A stretch of 64,000 bases of DNA from Desulfovibrio aminophilus (GTDB lineage: Bacteria > Desulfobacterota > Desulfovibrionia > Desulfovibrionales > Desulfovibrionaceae): NCBI RefSeq assembly GCF_023660105.1, contig NZ_JAMHGA010000023.1, positions 62,001-126,000 of the forward strand, in the 5' to 3' direction. The translations under genes and the position numbers were made by a program. This document shows, piece by piece, positions 8,160-17,381 of this stretch. How positions within the stretch are numbered: position 1 is the stretch's first letter; each line of letters starts with the position of its first letter. The notes beneath the pieces were generated by a model that worked only from the letters and a program-made list of their open reading frames with translations, was not told the origin of the DNA and made no database searches.

Positions 8160-8205
8160 CGGGGGCTCCGCCCCCGGCCCCCCGCCAGGGTCCGGCGGAC
8201 CCTGG
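8160..8205. repeat. paired GC-rich hairpins between radA and rsmG
   Basis: Two adjacent palindromes fill most of the radA-rsmG gap: GGGGGC-TCC-GCCCCC (8161-8175) and CCAGGGTCC-GGC-GGACCCTGG (8185-8205). They look like a dispersed GC-rich palindromic element of the kind scattered between genes in high-GC proteobacteria. There is no T tract, so a classical terminator is doubtful. Other copies cannot be counted from this window. Confidence 0.5.
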
Positions 8206-8212
8206 ACCCGGC

Positions 8213-8872
8213 ATGAAAAGAGAGAAGAACGTGGGAATAGAAACCAAGGCGGTGCTGGCGGAGGCCGGGAAGCTGGGGCTGGTCCTGGACCAGGACCAGG
8301 CCGGGAAGCTGGCGGTCTATCTGGAGCTGCTGGAGAAGTGGAACCGGCTCACCAACCTGGTGGGCCCCCGGGAGTGGCGCGCCATGTTCGCCACCCTGGT
8401 GGTGGACAGCATCCACCTGGCGGGATTCCTGGAAGGGTTGGCGCTGCCCGGTGCGCCCCGCTGCCTGGACCTGGGCGCGGGCGCGGGCCTGCCCGGAATT
8501 CCGCTCAGGGTGTTGTGGGAGAGGGGAGAATATCACCTGGTGGAGGTGCGCGAGAAGCGCATCACCTTCCTGCGCCTCGCCCTGGGCACGCTCAAGCTGC
8601 CGGGAACCTTCGTCTTCGGCGGCCGGACCGAGGACGCGGCCAGGAAGCTGGGTCCGGCCGACCTCGTGCTGAGCCGGGCCTTCATGCCCTGGGCCGAACT
8701 CCTGCCCCTGACCCGGCCCATGCTCGCCCCGGGCGGCCGGGTGGTCGTCCTGGCCAACGAGCCCGCGCCGAAGCTGCCGGAGGCCTGGCGGCTGGAGGCG
8801 GAGCGGGAATACGACGTGGCCGGAAAGCCGCGCTACTTCTGGTCCGTGTTCCCGGACAGCAGCTCCATGTAG
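8213..8872 (+). CDS. rsmG: 16S rRNA (guanine527-N7)-methyltransferase RsmG
   Basis: A class I SAM methyltransferase of about 219 residues that modifies G527 in 16S rRNA. The SAM-binding motif is CLDLGAGAGLPGIPL, followed by LVEVREKRITFL (motif II) and ADLVLSRAFMPW, typical RsmG landmarks; the N-terminus WNRLTNLVG also fits. The start is ATG 8213 or GTG 8231; neither has a strong ribosome site, though a GAGAG precedes the GTG. The 3' end overlaps a small gene on the other strand by 40 bp. Confidence 0.92.
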   Translation: MKREKNVGIETKAVLAEAGKLGLVLDQDQAGKLAVYLELLEKWNRLTNLVGPREWRAMFATLVVDSIHLAGFLEGLALPGAPRCLDLGAGAGLPGIPLRVLWERGEYHLVEVREKRITFLRLALGTLKLPGTFVFGGRTEDAARKLGPADLVLSRAFMPWAELLPLTRPMLAPGGRVVVLANEPAPKLPEAWRLEAEREYDVAGKPRYFWSVFPDSSSM

Positions 8873-9054
8873 CCGTCGCGGAAGATGAGCTTCGTGGCCA
8901 GGGCGTCGGCCTTCTCGGCCACGTCCATGAACTTCTCCAGGAACTCCAGGATGAGCAGGCGCTTGTCCTCGTCGCCGTTCTCGAACTCGAAGGCGAGGTC
9001 GCCGGAGTCCATGAAGGACTCGATCTTGTTCAGATACTCCAGGTCCAGCAGCAT
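8833..9054 (-). CDS. small conserved-looking acidic protein, unknown
   Basis: A 73-residue acidic, probably all-helical protein (MLLDLEYLNKIESFMD..., EDKRLLILEFLEKFMDVAEKADALA). It has an AAGGA ribosome site 8 bases before ATG 9054, and codon use looks protein-like. No domain is recognised and no signal or membrane segment is visible. It follows rlmH closely on the same strand, and its last 40 bases overlap the end of rsmG tail to tail. Function unknown. Confidence 0.6.
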   Translation of the reverse strand: MLLDLEYLNKIESFMDSGDLAFEFENGDEDKRLLILEFLEKFMDVAEKADALATKLIFRDGYMELLSGNTDQK

Positions 9055-9082
9055 GTGTCCGTCCTTGTCGCGATGATGGGGC

Positions 9083-9556
9083 CTAATCGTGATGGTAGGG
9101 CAGGCCCCTGATGATGGTCGCCGCCCGGTAGACCTGCTCCAGGAGCACCACCCGGGCCAGCTCGTGGGGCAGGGTCATGCGTCCCAGGCTCCAGAGGAAC
9201 CGCGCCCGGGCGCGCAGCTCGTCGGTCAGGCCGTAGGCCCCGCCCACCACGAAGCAGGGCTTCGTGTTCGGGTCCTCGGTCCACTGCCGCAGCTTGCCCG
9301 CCAGTTCGCGCGAGGCCAGCTCGCGCCCGCGCTCATCCAGGCAGACGACGAAATCCTTGGGCCCCAAGGCGTCCAGCAGGGCCTTGGCCTCGCGGGCGCT
9401 CTTCTCCGCCGGGGGCAGCTTGCCCGGGGCGTCCTTGGCCACGGTCTCCTCCCAGGCCAGCAGGGGCTTGAGCCGGGCCAGATAGTGGGCGGCCGCGTCG
9501 CGGAAAAAGGGCTCCTTGAGCCGCCCCACCCAGAGAAACCGCGCGCCGACCGCCAC
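9083..9556 (-). CDS. rlmH: 23S rRNA (pseudouridine1915-N3)-methyltransferase RlmH
   Basis: A SPOUT-fold methyltransferase of about 157 residues modifying pseudouridine 1915 of 23S rRNA. Family landmarks are LDERGRELASRELA, the SAM-knot segment FVVGGAYGLTDELRARA, and the C-terminal LPHELARVVLLEQVYRAATIIRGLPYHH, which ends as in all RlmH proteins. GTG 9556 gives the normal length and lies 2 bp after the phosphoesterase stop, so the two are translationally coupled. Confidence 0.93.
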   Translation of the reverse strand: MAVGARFLWVGRLKEPFFRDAAAHYLARLKPLLAWEETVAKDAPGKLPPAEKSAREAKALLDALGPKDFVVCLDERGRELASRELAGKLRQWTEDPNTKPCFVVGGAYGLTDELRARARFLWSLGRMTLPHELARVVLLEQVYRAATIIRGLPYHHD

Positions 9557-9558
9557 GC

Positions 9559-10218
9559 TCAGTCCACCGAGAGCAGCCGGGCCGAGAGGCGTCCGTCCTC
9601 GTAGTCCAGGCGGACGTAGCCGCCGAGGGCCAGCATGCCGGGGTTGAGGACCAGGGTCCGGCCCAGGCGGTCCTCGGCGCGGGACTCGTGGATGTGGCCG
9701 GTGAGGCAGACCTCGGGCTGGGCCCGATCCAGGAAGCGGCGCACCGCCGCGCTGCCCACGGACACGCCCGAGCCCAGGCGGTCGGCCTTGGTGTTCAGGG
9801 GAGGGGCGTGGACCACGGCCACCACGCGCTCGAAGGCCCGGGCGCGCTCGAAGGTCTGGTCCAGCCAAGCCTCCAGCTGCTCCTCGCCGGCCTCGCTGGG
9901 CGTGCCGAAGGGCGTGGGATTGGAGAAGCCCACGCCCATGAGGCCCAGGCCCGGCGCGAGCTCACGCGTCTCCAGGTGGATGTTCAGGCCCTCGGCCACG
10001 AGGTAGTCGTGGGCCGCGGCCGTGTCCATGTTGCCGATCTGGGCCAGGACGTTGGGATTCGCGGCCCGGACGGCCTCGATGACGCGGCGGGCCTCGGCCG
10101 CGCCGCCCTTGTTGGTCATGTCGCCGGTGACGATGACGCCCCGGGCCTCCGCAAGGCCCGGAATGCGGGACAGGGTGCTCAGGTCCTCGTGAATGTCCCC
10201 GAACGCGATCCAGTACAT
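9559..10218 (-). CDS. metallophosphoesterase (calcineurin-like)
   Basis: A 219-residue two-metal phosphoesterase of the MJ0936/YfcE type. The metal ligands are visible in order: GDIHED near the start, VTGDMTN, GNMD, VVHAPP and GHIHESR. It is likely a cytosolic phosphodiesterase; its substrate is unknown. ATG 10218 has GAGAGGG before it. It is the first gene of a run with rlmH and perhaps the 73-residue protein. Confidence 0.88.
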   Translation of the reverse strand: MYWIAFGDIHEDLSTLSRIPGLAEARGVIVTGDMTNKGGAAEARRVIEAVRAANPNVLAQIGNMDTAAAHDYLVAEGLNIHLETRELAPGLGLMGVGFSNPTPFGTPSEAGEEQLEAWLDQTFERARAFERVVAVVHAPPLNTKADRLGSGVSVGSAAVRRFLDRAQPEVCLTGHIHESRAEDRLGRTLVLNPGMLALGGYVRLDYEDGRLSARLLSVD

Positions 10219-10264
10219 GAAACCCTCTCCTCGGCCCCGGGCCTTCGGAGGGGGCCCGGGAGCG

Positions 10265-10720
10265 CTACTCGATGGCGATGGTGCGGGTCGTGGTCTTTTC
10301 GGCCTTGGGCAGGCTCACGGTGAGCACGCCCTTGTCGAACCTGGCCTTGACCTTCTCCGATTTCACCTCGCGAGGCAAGGGCACGGAACGCACGAAGCTG
10401 CCGTAGCTGCGCTCGATGCGGTGGTAGTTCTCCTTCTTCTCCTCGCCCTCGAACTTCTTCTCGCCCTTGATGAGCAGGACGTTGTTCTCCAGGGAGAGCT
10501 CCACGTCCTTGGCCTCCAGGCCGGGCAGCTCGGCCTTGACCGTGATCTCCTTGTCGTCCTCGCTCAGGTCCACGGCCGGATAGGCCGTGTCGCGCATGGG
10601 CAGGTTCGGAAAGCCCTCGAAGGGCGCTTTCCAGAAGTCCTCCATGAGGTCGAACAGGCTGGCCGGACGGCGGGTGGCCAGGGAACGCTCCCGCAACTCG
10701 GGAAGAAACCGCTTGAACAT
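10265..10720 (-). CDS. small heat shock protein Hsp20
   Basis: An alpha-crystallin-type holdase chaperone of 151 residues. The alpha-crystallin domain spans about 47-140 (YPAVDLSEDDKEITVKAELPGLEAKDVELSLENN, quoted by its start and end only), with the signature GVLTVSLPKAE near the C-terminus and a terminal TIAIE like the I-x-I motif. ATG 10720 has an unusually strong AAGGAGGAG ribosome site. A promoter lies 45-72 bp upstream. It probably responds to heat or protein damage, but no HrcA CIRCE or sigma-32 site is seen. Confidence 0.93.
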   Translation of the reverse strand: MFKRFLPELRERSLATRRPASLFDLMEDFWKAPFEGFPNLPMRDTAYPAVDLSEDDKEITVKAELPGLEAKDVELSLENNVLLIKGEKKFEGEEKKENYHRIERSYGSFVRSVPLPREVKSEKVKARFDKGVLTVSLPKAEKTTTRTIAIE

Positions 10721-10764
10721 GGTTCTCCTCCTTTTTGAGGGATGATGTGGTTTGGGGTGAATCC

Positions 10765-10792
10765 CAAATAAGACGGCATGTTGAAAAGTCAA
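10765..10792 (-). promoter_or_regulatory. sigma-70-like promoter of hsp20
   Basis: On the minus strand TTGACT (10792-10787), a 16-base spacer and TATTTG (10770-10765) are seen. It overlaps the stop codon of the histidine kinase gene, implying that hsp20 is transcribed separately from it. A small palindrome, GTTGA-CTTT-TCAAC, covers the -35. Confidence 0.45.
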
Positions 10793-12234
10793 CCGCTTCC
10801 TGTTGAAAACGAAGAGGAGCAGGCCTCTCCCGCCTCGCCCAGACGGGCGGGCTCCGTGGGCGTCAGGTCGAAGGCCAGTTCGAAGCCCGTGCCCTGTTCC
10901 CGCTCCCAGCGCGGCCGTCCGCCGAGTTGTTCGCAGAGAGCCCGCACGAGTTCCAGGCCCAGGGTCTCCGCCTCCTCCGGGTCCAGCCCGGGGGGCAGGC
11001 CCACGCCGTCGTCGCGCACGCGCAGCACGGCCCGGCCGCCGTCCCGCCGGAAGTCCACCCGCAGGACGCCGCGCCTGTCCCCGGGGAAGGCGTGACGCAG
11101 GGCGTTGGCCATGAGCTCCCCGGCCAGCAGGCCGCAGGGCGCGGCCTGGTCCAGGCCGAGCACCGCGTCGTTCTCGAAGATCTCCAGCCGCACCCGGCCG
11201 TCGGGGTCATGCCGCCGGGAGAGGGCCTGGGCCAGCTCGCGGACATAGGTGCGCAGGCACACGCTGGTCACGTCCCCGGAGCGCGAGAGCACGTCATGGG
11301 CCCGGCCCAGGGTCTGCACCCGCTCCAGGCTCTCGGAGAGCATGGCCCGGTCGGCCGAGCTCTCGTAGCGCAGGCCCTGGAGGTTGAGCATGCTCTGCAC
11401 GAGCTGGAGGTTGTTCTTCACCCGGTGGTGCACCTCCCGCAGGAGGAGGTCCTTTTGCCGCAGGGAGGCGCGCAGGGCCTCCTCGGCCCGGAGGTGCAGC
11501 TCCCGGCGCTCCATGGCCTCCAGGGCGAAGCCCACGTCCAGGGCGATCTCCCGCACCAGGGAGGCCTCGCGTTCGCGGAAGAACCCCGCCTCCCCGCCGC
11601 AAAACCCCAGGACCACGGCCGGGCGGCCGCGCACCAGGACCGGCGCGGCGGCCAGGGAACGGCAGCCCTGGGTCAGGGCCGCGTCCACCCAGGGTTCGGA
11701 GGGAGCCACGCGCAGGTCGTGGACGATCCAGGTCTCGCCCGAGGCCAGGGCCTCCGCCGCCGGGCAGCCGTCCCCGCTCTCCAGGAACGGGGCCGTATCC
11801 AGGTTTCCGGCCGAGGCCAGGAGCCGCAGCCCGCCCGCCTCCCCGGCGGCCTCGGCCACGAAGGCGGGCCGGAACCCGCCGAACTCCACGGCGACGCCGC
11901 AGATGTCCCGGAACAGGCGGTCGCGGTCCGTTTCGCGCACAATGGCCTGGTTCACCTGGCTGAGCACCGCATAGAGCCGGGTCAGCCTCTCCAGCTCGCG
12001 CTGGCGGGCCATGAGTCTGCCGTATTCGCGCCAGAGCAGGACCGCCAGGAGCAGGGCGGTGCAGACCACGAAGAACCAGCCCTTCCAGGTCTGCATGCGC
12101 GAGAGCGCGGCCGGGGTCGCGGCCAGCATCTCCACGAAGGCGTCGGAAAAGACGATCCAAAGGGCGGCCAGGGCCGCGTAGGCCAGCGGTATCGCCCACA
12201 CCGCGCGGAAGACGGGAAAGCGGGTTCCTGCCAT
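10789..12234 (-). CDS. membrane sensor histidine kinase (HisKA_2/HWE-like) with GAF domain
   Basis: A 481-residue kinase. Two membrane helices at about 12-30 and 51-68 flank a short periplasmic loop; a GAF-like domain follows at about 90-240; the phosphoacceptor region [19 protein letters not shown] (His near 269) is of the HisKA_2 type; and an HATPase domain ends the protein ([13 protein letters not shown] as N box, [11 protein letters not shown] as G1). There is no adjacent response regulator, so it is an orphan. No convincing ribosome site precedes ATG 12234. Signal and partner are unknown. Confidence 0.85.
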   Translation of the reverse strand: MAGTRFPVFRAVWAIPLAYAALAALWIVFSDAFVEMLAATPAALSRMQTWKGWFFVVCTALLLAVLLWREYGRLMARQRELERLTRLYAVLSQVNQAIVRETDRDRLFRDICGVAVEFGGFRPAFVAEAAGEAGGLRLLASAGNLDTAPFLESGDGCPAAEALASGETWIVHDLRVAPSEPWVDAALTQGCRSLAAAPVLVRGRPAVVLGFCGGEAGFFREREASLVREIALDVGFALEAMERRELHLRAEEALRASLRQKDLLLREVHHRVKNNLQLVQSMLNLQGLRYESSADRAMLSESLERVQTLGRAHDVLSRSGDVTSVCLRTYVRELAQALSRRHDPDGRVRLEIFENDAVLGLDQAAPCGLLAGELMANALRHAFPGDRRGVLRVDFRRDGGRAVLRVRDDGVGLPPGLDPEEAETLGLELVRALCEQLGGRPRWEREQGTGFELAFDLTPTEPARLGEAGEACSSSFSTGSG

Positions 12235-12299
12235 TTTTCAACAATAGCCCGGAAGCACGAGGCTGTCCACGCGGCGGAAGGGGCGCGGCGAAACGAAAA

Positions 12300-12326
12300 G
12301 GGCCGCCCCACGCTGCGGAGCGGCCC
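12300..12326 (-). terminator. hairpin terminator after the SPOR gene
   Basis: The stem GGGCCGC/GCGGCCC (12300-12306 with 12320-12326) is followed on the minus strand by TTTTCGTTTC. It lies 24 bp beyond the SPOR-protein stop and upstream of the histidine kinase, ending the argS operon. Confidence 0.6.
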
Positions 12327-12349
12327 CGGACGGGCGTTCACGGCCTCGC

Positions 12350-13114
12350 CTAGCGGGCGGGCTTCTTGCTCTTCATGATCGGGCGGCCCAGGCCCACGGA
12401 GCGGAGCTTCTCGCGCATGCCGTCCGTGCTGCTGGGCGTGCCGCGATAGACGACCATCACGCGGTGCCAGGTGGCCCCGTTCTCGTTGGCCGTCTCCAGG
12501 GAGGTCTTCAGCCCCGTGGCCTCGATGCGCCTGCGCAGGGCCTCGGCCGGGTCGCGGTCCTTGAAGGCCGCGGCCTGGTAGACATAGTCGAAGACGCCTT
12601 CGCCGTTCGGGTCCTTGGCCTCGGCCTTGGCCTTGGGCTCGGGCCTGGGGGCCTCGGCCTTCTGGTTCCTGGCCTTCTCCGAGGCGCGCACGGCCTCGAT
12701 GGCCTTGGCCTTGGCCTCCGCGTCGGCCTTGGCCTTTGCGTCGGCTTCCGCCTTGGCCTTCTTGTCGTCCTTGGCCGGGGCCTTGGCCTCGGGCTTGGGA
12801 GCCTCGGCCTTCTGGCCCTTGGCCGCGCCCGAGGTCTGGGTCAGCTGCTCCATGTAGTGCAGCTCCTCGGGCTTGAGCACCTGGGGCTCGGGAGCCGTGG
12901 CGTTGGCCGGGACCGGAACGGGCATGATCCGCGCCAGCTCCGGCACCTCGGCCTCGGGGCGGTAGCCCCGGCCGATGAGGATGCCGAGCACGAAGAACAC
13001 GGTCAGGGCCACGGCCAACCCTCCCCCCAGGCCCACGAGCTGGGGCAGGGAGAAGGTGTAGGAATAGGTCTTGGGCTCGCCCTTGCGGGACGGGACTTTC
13101 TTCATCTGGTTCAT
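12350..13114 (-). CDS. SPOR-domain membrane protein
   Basis: A 254-residue protein: a short basic cytosolic N-terminus, one membrane helix (about 27-50, GGLAVALTVFFVLGILIG), a long Ala/Lys/Glu-rich linker probably extended or coiled, and a C-terminal SPOR-like domain (about 175-250, YVYQAAAFKDRDPAEALRRR...WHRVMVVYRGT). SPOR domains bind denuded peptidoglycan at the septum, so a division or wall role is expected. It lies 13 bp downstream of argS in one operon, an order I know from other Desulfovibrio genomes. Confidence 0.78.
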   Translation of the reverse strand: MNQMKKVPSRKGEPKTYSYTFSLPQLVGLGGGLAVALTVFFVLGILIGRGYRPEAEVPELARIMPVPVPANATAPEPQVLKPEELHYMEQLTQTSGAAKGQKAEAPKPEAKAPAKDDKKAKAEADAKAKADAEAKAKAIEAVRASEKARNQKAEAPRPEPKAKAEAKDPNGEGVFDYVYQAAAFKDRDPAEALRRRIEATGLKTSLETANENGATWHRVMVVYRGTPSSTDGMREKLRSVGLGRPIMKSKKPAR

Positions 13115-13127
13115 GCGCGGCGATTCC

Positions 13128-14771
13128 CTACATGGATTCCGGCGCCGAGACGCCCAGGAGGTCCAGCCCGTTCCTCAGCACCCGCGCCACGCAGTCCAGG
13201 AGCAGGAGCCGGGCCCGGCACAACGGCGCCTCGGCGGAAAGCACATGATGCAACGTATAGTATTTATGGAGACTTGAAGCAAGCTCCTGAAGATAATAGC
13301 TGATCAGGTGCGGGCTGTAGCTCTGGGCGGCCGACTCCACGGTGTCCCGCAGCCGGGACATGAGCCGCATGAGCTCCAGGTCCTCGGCCGTGTCCAGCAG
13401 CTCCAGGGCCCCGGGCTCGGTCCCGGCCGGGGCCAGGTTCTGGTCGGCGGCCTTGCGCATGAGCGAGCGGATGCGCGCGTGGGCGTACTGCACGTAGTAC
13501 ACCGGGTTGTCCATGCTCTTCTGCTTGACCAGGTCCAGGTCGAAGTCCAGCTTGCTGTCGCTCTTGCGCGAGAGGAACATGAAGCGGGCCGCGTCCGCGC
13601 CCACCTCGTCGATCACGTCGCGCAGGGTCTCGAACTGCCCGGCGCGGGTGCTCATGGCGATCTGCTCGCCGCCGCGCAGGAGGTTCACCAACTGGACCAG
13701 GATCACGGCCAGCTTGCCCTTGTGGCCCAGGGCCTCCACGGCGGCCTGCATGCGCGGCACGTAGCCGTGGTGATCCGCGCCCCAGATGTCCACCACCATG
13801 TCGAAGCCCCGGCGGTACTTGTGGTAGTGGTAGGCGATGTCCGAGGCGAAATAGGTCAGCTCGCCGGTGGACTTGCGCAGCACGCGGTCCTTGTCGTCCC
13901 CGAGTTCGGTGGTCTTGAACCAGAAGGCCCCGTCCTGCTCGTAGGCCAGGCCGCGCTCCTTGAGGAAGGCGAAGGCCATGTCCACCAAGCCCTCGGCCAG
14001 CAGGCTCTTCTCCGAGAACCAGACGTCGTGGCCCACGCGGAAGTCGTTCAGGTCCCGCTTGATCCCGTCCAGGATGCCGTTCATGCCGTAGTCGTAGCAG
14101 AGGTCCACGGCCTCGGCCTCGGGACGGGAAAGGATGTCCGGGTGTTTCGCCAGGACCTCGGCGGCGATGTCCTTGATGTAGTCGCCGCGATAGAAGTCCT
14201 CGGGGTCCGGCACGGGACGCCCCTGGGCCTGCTGCAGGCGGACCCAGATGGACTCGCCCAGGATGCGCATCTGGCGGCCCGCGTCGTTGATGTAGTATTC
14301 GCGCTCCACCTCGAAGCCGGCCTTGGCCAGGATGCGCGACAGGGAGTCGCCCAGGGCCGCGCCCCGGCCGTGGCCGATGTGCAGCGGGCCCGTGGGGTTG
14401 GCCGAGACGTACTCCACCTGGACCTTGCGGCCCGTGCCCAGCTCCGAGACGCCGAAGGCCTCGCCCGCCTCCAGGACCTCGGCCAGGACCTTGCGCCAGA
14501 AGCTCGGGGCCAGGGTCACGTTGAGGAAGCCGGGACCGGCCACCTCCACGGAGGCCACGTCCGGGGTCCGGGCCAGCTCCTCCCGGATCTCCTCGGCCAC
14601 CTGGCGGGGGTTCTTCTTGGCCTGGGCGGCCAGCATCATGGCCACGTTGGCCGAGAGGTCGCCGAACCTGCGGTCCTTGGGCGGCTCGATCACGGCCTTG
14701 TCCGGCCAGCTCCAGCCCTTGCCCTCCAGGATGCCCCGCAGCCGCTCCTCGACATACTGTTTCGCGTTCAT
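13128..14771 (-). CDS. argS: arginyl-tRNA synthetase
   Basis: Class I aminoacyl-tRNA synthetase charging tRNA-Arg, 547 residues. The HIGH-type motif is in [15 protein letters not shown]. The C-terminal DALR anticodon-binding domain ([17 protein letters not shown] to the end) is complete, and KMSKS is replaced by [14 protein letters not shown] as usual in bacterial ArgRS. ATG 14771 has AGGAG upstream. A short AT-rich patch near 13250-13300 lies within the DALR domain without a frameshift. Confidence 0.96.
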   Translation of the reverse strand: MNAKQYVEERLRGILEGKGWSWPDKAVIEPPKDRRFGDLSANVAMMLAAQAKKNPRQVAEEIREELARTPDVASVEVAGPGFLNVTLAPSFWRKVLAEVLEAGEAFGVSELGTGRKVQVEYVSANPTGPLHIGHGRGAALGDSLSRILAKAGFEVEREYYINDAGRQMRILGESIWVRLQQAQGRPVPDPEDFYRGDYIKDIAAEVLAKHPDILSRPEAEAVDLCYDYGMNGILDGIKRDLNDFRVGHDVWFSEKSLLAEGLVDMAFAFLKERGLAYEQDGAFWFKTTELGDDKDRVLRKSTGELTYFASDIAYHYHKYRRGFDMVVDIWGADHHGYVPRMQAAVEALGHKGKLAVILVQLVNLLRGGEQIAMSTRAGQFETLRDVIDEVGADAARFMFLSRKSDSKLDFDLDLVKQKSMDNPVYYVQYAHARIRSLMRKAADQNLAPAGTEPGALELLDTAEDLELMRLMSRLRDTVESAAQSYSPHLISYYLQELASSLHKYYTLHHVLSAEAPLCRARLLLLDCVARVLRNGLDLLGVSAPESM

Positions 14772-14887
14772 CAAAAGGCTCCTTGCTCGCAAACGGTCCG
14801 GGCCGTGTACCATCTTTCGACCCGGCTGGAAATCCCCGCCCCGGAAGCGCGCTTGACCGGGCCCCGGGCTTGGTGCATGCCCGTGCC

Positions 14888-16075
14888 ATGATGGACGATT
14901 CCCGCCCCCTGCCGCCGCTGTACACCTACGACTTCGTGGTGCTCTGCCTGGTGACCCTGTTCGGCTTCGCCAACATCGCCATGTTCTACAGCTTCCACGT
15001 CTACATGCAGCGCCTGGGCCTGCCCCCGGACTGGCGCGGGCCGCTGCTGGCCCTGGAGCCCATGGCGGCGCTCGTCCTGCGGCCGTTCCTGGGCCCCCGG
15101 CTGACGCCCTGGAACGCCACCCGCGCGGCCCTGGCCGGGCTGGCGGCCATGGCCCTGGCCCTGCTCTGCTACCCCCTGGCCCGGAGCGTCTGGCCCCTGG
15201 CCCTGGTGCGGCTCCTGCACGGCGCGGGCTTCGTGGTCCTGGTCTCCTCGGTGGCCGTGCTTCTGGCCCACGTCCTGCCCCGGGAACGCAGCGGCCAGGG
15301 GTTCGGTGTCTACACCGTGGCCACGCTCCTGCCCTTCGCCCTGATCCCCCCGCTGGTGGAGGCTCTTTTGCGCATCCTGGGCGACGAGGCGCTGGTCTAC
15401 GCCTGGGCCGCGATCCTCTGCCTGCCCTCGGCTCTGTTCCTTCTGCCCCTGGGACGGCGGCTGGCCCGGCAGGCCCCGGCCGCGCCGCTCGCGACAACGG
15501 GATCCAAAACCCTAGCCGGGTTGCGCCTGCCCGGCGTACCTCGGCTTCTGATCGCCGCTCTTTTTCTCTTCCTGGCCACCACGCCGGTGACGTTCTTCAT
15601 CAAGCGGCTGGCCCTGGACGCGGGCCTGGACGATCCAGGCCTGTTCTTCAGCGTGTCCATGGCCGCGACCATCGCCACGCGTCTGTTCTCCGGGCGACTC
15701 TTCGACCGCCTGCCCAAGGGCCCGGTGACGGCCCTGGCCCTGGCTGGGCTGGCGCTCTGCCTCGCCTGCCTGGGCCTGGCCCGGGACGGGGCTTCCCTGT
15801 TGACCCTGGCCGCGCTCTACGGCCTCTGCCTGGGCGTGGCCATGCCCCTGCTGAACGCTTCGATCTTTCTGGCCACGCCGCCGGACCTGCGCGGGGTGGT
15901 CCTGAACCTCTTCCTCTTCACCATGGATGCGGGCACGGTCCTCGGTCCGCTGCTGGGCGGGCTGCTCCTGGCCCGAGGCGTATCACTGGAGGGAGTCTAT
16001 CAAGTTTGCGGCCTGGCGGCGGCCATGGGCCTATGCTGGGTTCTGGCCGCGCGGACCAGGGATTCGGCGGGCTAG
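14888..16075 (+). CDS. MFS transporter
   Basis: A 395-residue major facilitator protein with about 12 hydrophobic helices and a central loop near residues 190-205 (GRRLARQAP). The MFS loop 2-3 motif is weak ([13 protein letters not shown]), while [12 protein letters not shown] between helices 8 and 9 is typical of sugar/drug-efflux types. The substrate cannot be read. It ends 4 bp inside the convergent molybdenum-hydroxylase FAD-subunit gene, so the two stops overlap. Confidence 0.85.
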   Translation: MMDDSRPLPPLYTYDFVVLCLVTLFGFANIAMFYSFHVYMQRLGLPPDWRGPLLALEPMAALVLRPFLGPRLTPWNATRAALAGLAAMALALLCYPLARSVWPLALVRLLHGAGFVVLVSSVAVLLAHVLPRERSGQGFGVYTVATLLPFALIPPLVEALLRILGDEALVYAWAAILCLPSALFLLPLGRRLARQAPAAPLATTGSKTLAGLRLPGVPRLLIAALFLFLATTPVTFFIKRLALDAGLDDPGLFFSVSMAATIATRLFSGRLFDRLPKGPVTALALAGLALCLACLGLARDGASLLTLAALYGLCLGVAMPLLNASIFLATPPDLRGVVLNLFLFTMDAGTVLGPLLGGLLLARGVSLEGVYQVCGLAAAMGLCWVLAARTRDSAG

Positions 16076-16905
16076 AGGTCGGCCAGACGCAGAAGCAGGT
16101 TCCCGGCCACCTGGCGGCGGTACCCGGCCGAGGCGCGGGCGTCGTCGATGGGCCGCACGGCCGCGCGCACGGCCCGGGCGGCGCGCTCCAGGGCCGAGAG
16201 CGTCAGGCGGCGGCCGCGCAAGAACTCCTCGGCCTCGGGGCAGCGCAGCACAGTGGGCGCGGCCGAGCCCACGGCCAGCCGGGCCTCGGCCACCATGCCC
16301 TTCTCCAGCCGGGCCAGCACGGCCAGACTGACCACCGCGATGGCCAGGGCCGCGCGGCGGCCCGCCTTCTCGAAATGCTGCACCTGAAAATCAGCGGACA
16401 GGGGAACCCGGACCGCGCCGACGATCTCACCCGGGGCCAGGGCCGCGCGGCCGGGTCCGAGCAGGAATTCCGACAGCGGCAAAAGGCGCGTCCCTCCGGC
16501 GGAAAGCAACTCCACCCGGGCCTCCAGCACTGCCAGGGCTGGCAGGCTGTCCCCGGCGGGCGAGGCGGTGCAGAGGTTGCCGCCCAGGGTGCCCATGTTG
16601 CGGATGGCCGGACCGCCCACCTCGGACACGGCCCGGGCCAGGACCGGGGCGTGGCGCAGCACCAGGGGGTGCCGGGCGATCATGGCGTGGGTGGCCAGGG
16701 CCCCGATGCGCAGGCCCCGGCCCTGGCGGCGGATGGTCCGCAGCTCCGCCAGCCGCTCCAGTCCCACGAGGGCCTCGGGCCGCTGCCGCCGCGCCCGCAG
16801 ACGCACGAGCAGGTCCGTGCCCCCGGCCAGGAGCGGGGCCTCGGGGCAGGCCGCCAGGGCCTCCCAAAGCTCGGGCAGGGTCGCGGGCAGGAGCACCCGG
16901 GTCAT
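16072..16905 (-). CDS. molybdenum hydroxylase FAD-binding subunit (XdhB/CoxM type)
   Basis: A 278-residue FAD subunit of the xanthine dehydrogenase/CO dehydrogenase family. The FAD-binding motifs LLAGGTDLLVRLR and GGPAIRNMGTLGGNLCTASPAGDSLPALA are intact. It has the standard length and lacks the Cys-rich insert that holds an extra 4Fe-4S cluster in 4-hydroxybenzoyl-CoA reductase. ATG 16905 overlaps the stop of the iron-sulfur subunit (ATGA). It passes electrons from the iron-sulfur subunit to a soluble acceptor. It is the last gene of the operon that begins with the ligase. Confidence 0.88.
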   Translation of the reverse strand: MTRVLLPATLPELWEALAACPEAPLLAGGTDLLVRLRARRQRPEALVGLERLAELRTIRRQGRGLRIGALATHAMIARHPLVLRHAPVLARAVSEVGGPAIRNMGTLGGNLCTASPAGDSLPALAVLEARVELLSAGGTRLLPLSEFLLGPGRAALAPGEIVGAVRVPLSADFQVQHFEKAGRRAALAIAVVSLAVLARLEKGMVAEARLAVGSAAPTVLRCPEAEEFLRGRRLTLSALERAARAVRAAVRPIDDARASAGYRRQVAGNLLLRLADL

Positions 16906-17381
16906 TTCTTCCTCCGTCCACCGCGCCGCTCCCTGGCGGCGGCCTGGACCGCGTCCACGATCTTCACGTAGCCCGTGCAGCGGCAGAGGTTGCCGGACAG
17001 GCCCCGGCGCACGTCCTCGCGGTCCGGATCCGGATTTTCGCGCAGCAGGGACTCGGCGGCCAGGACCATGCCCGGGGTGCAGAACCCGCACTGCACGGCC
17101 CCGTGTTCGGCGAAGGCGACCTGGAGCGCATGCGGCGCGTCCTGATCGCCCAGGCCCTCGCAGGTGACCACCTCCCGGCCCTCCAACTGGGCCGCCAGAA
17201 GCAGGCAGGACAGCTTCAGCTCGCCGTCCAGGAGCACGGAGCAGGCCCCGCACTCGCCCGTGCCGCAGCCCTCCTTGACCGAGAGCGCGCCCAGGTCTTC
17301 GCGCAGGATATCCACGGCGCGGCGGCCGGGGTCGGTGTCCAGGGCCACGGGGCGGCCGTTGAGCGTGAAGCGGATGGTCAT
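16902..17381 (-). CDS. molybdenum hydroxylase 2Fe-2S subunit (XdhC/CoxS type)
   Basis: A 159-residue iron-sulfur subunit with both clusters visible: the plant-type ferredoxin site CGTGECGACSVLL plus a later C, and the helical domain CGFCTPGM...GNLCRCTGY. It relays electrons from the molybdenum centre to FAD. It overlaps its neighbours by ATGA on both sides, so the three subunits are made together. Confidence 0.92.
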   Translation of the reverse strand: MTIRFTLNGRPVALDTDPGRRAVDILREDLGALSVKEGCGTGECGACSVLLDGELKLSCLLLAAQLEGREVVTCEGLGDQDAPHALQVAFAEHGAVQCGFCTPGMVLAAESLLRENPDPDREDVRRGLSGNLCRCTGYVKIVDAVQAAARERRGGRRKK

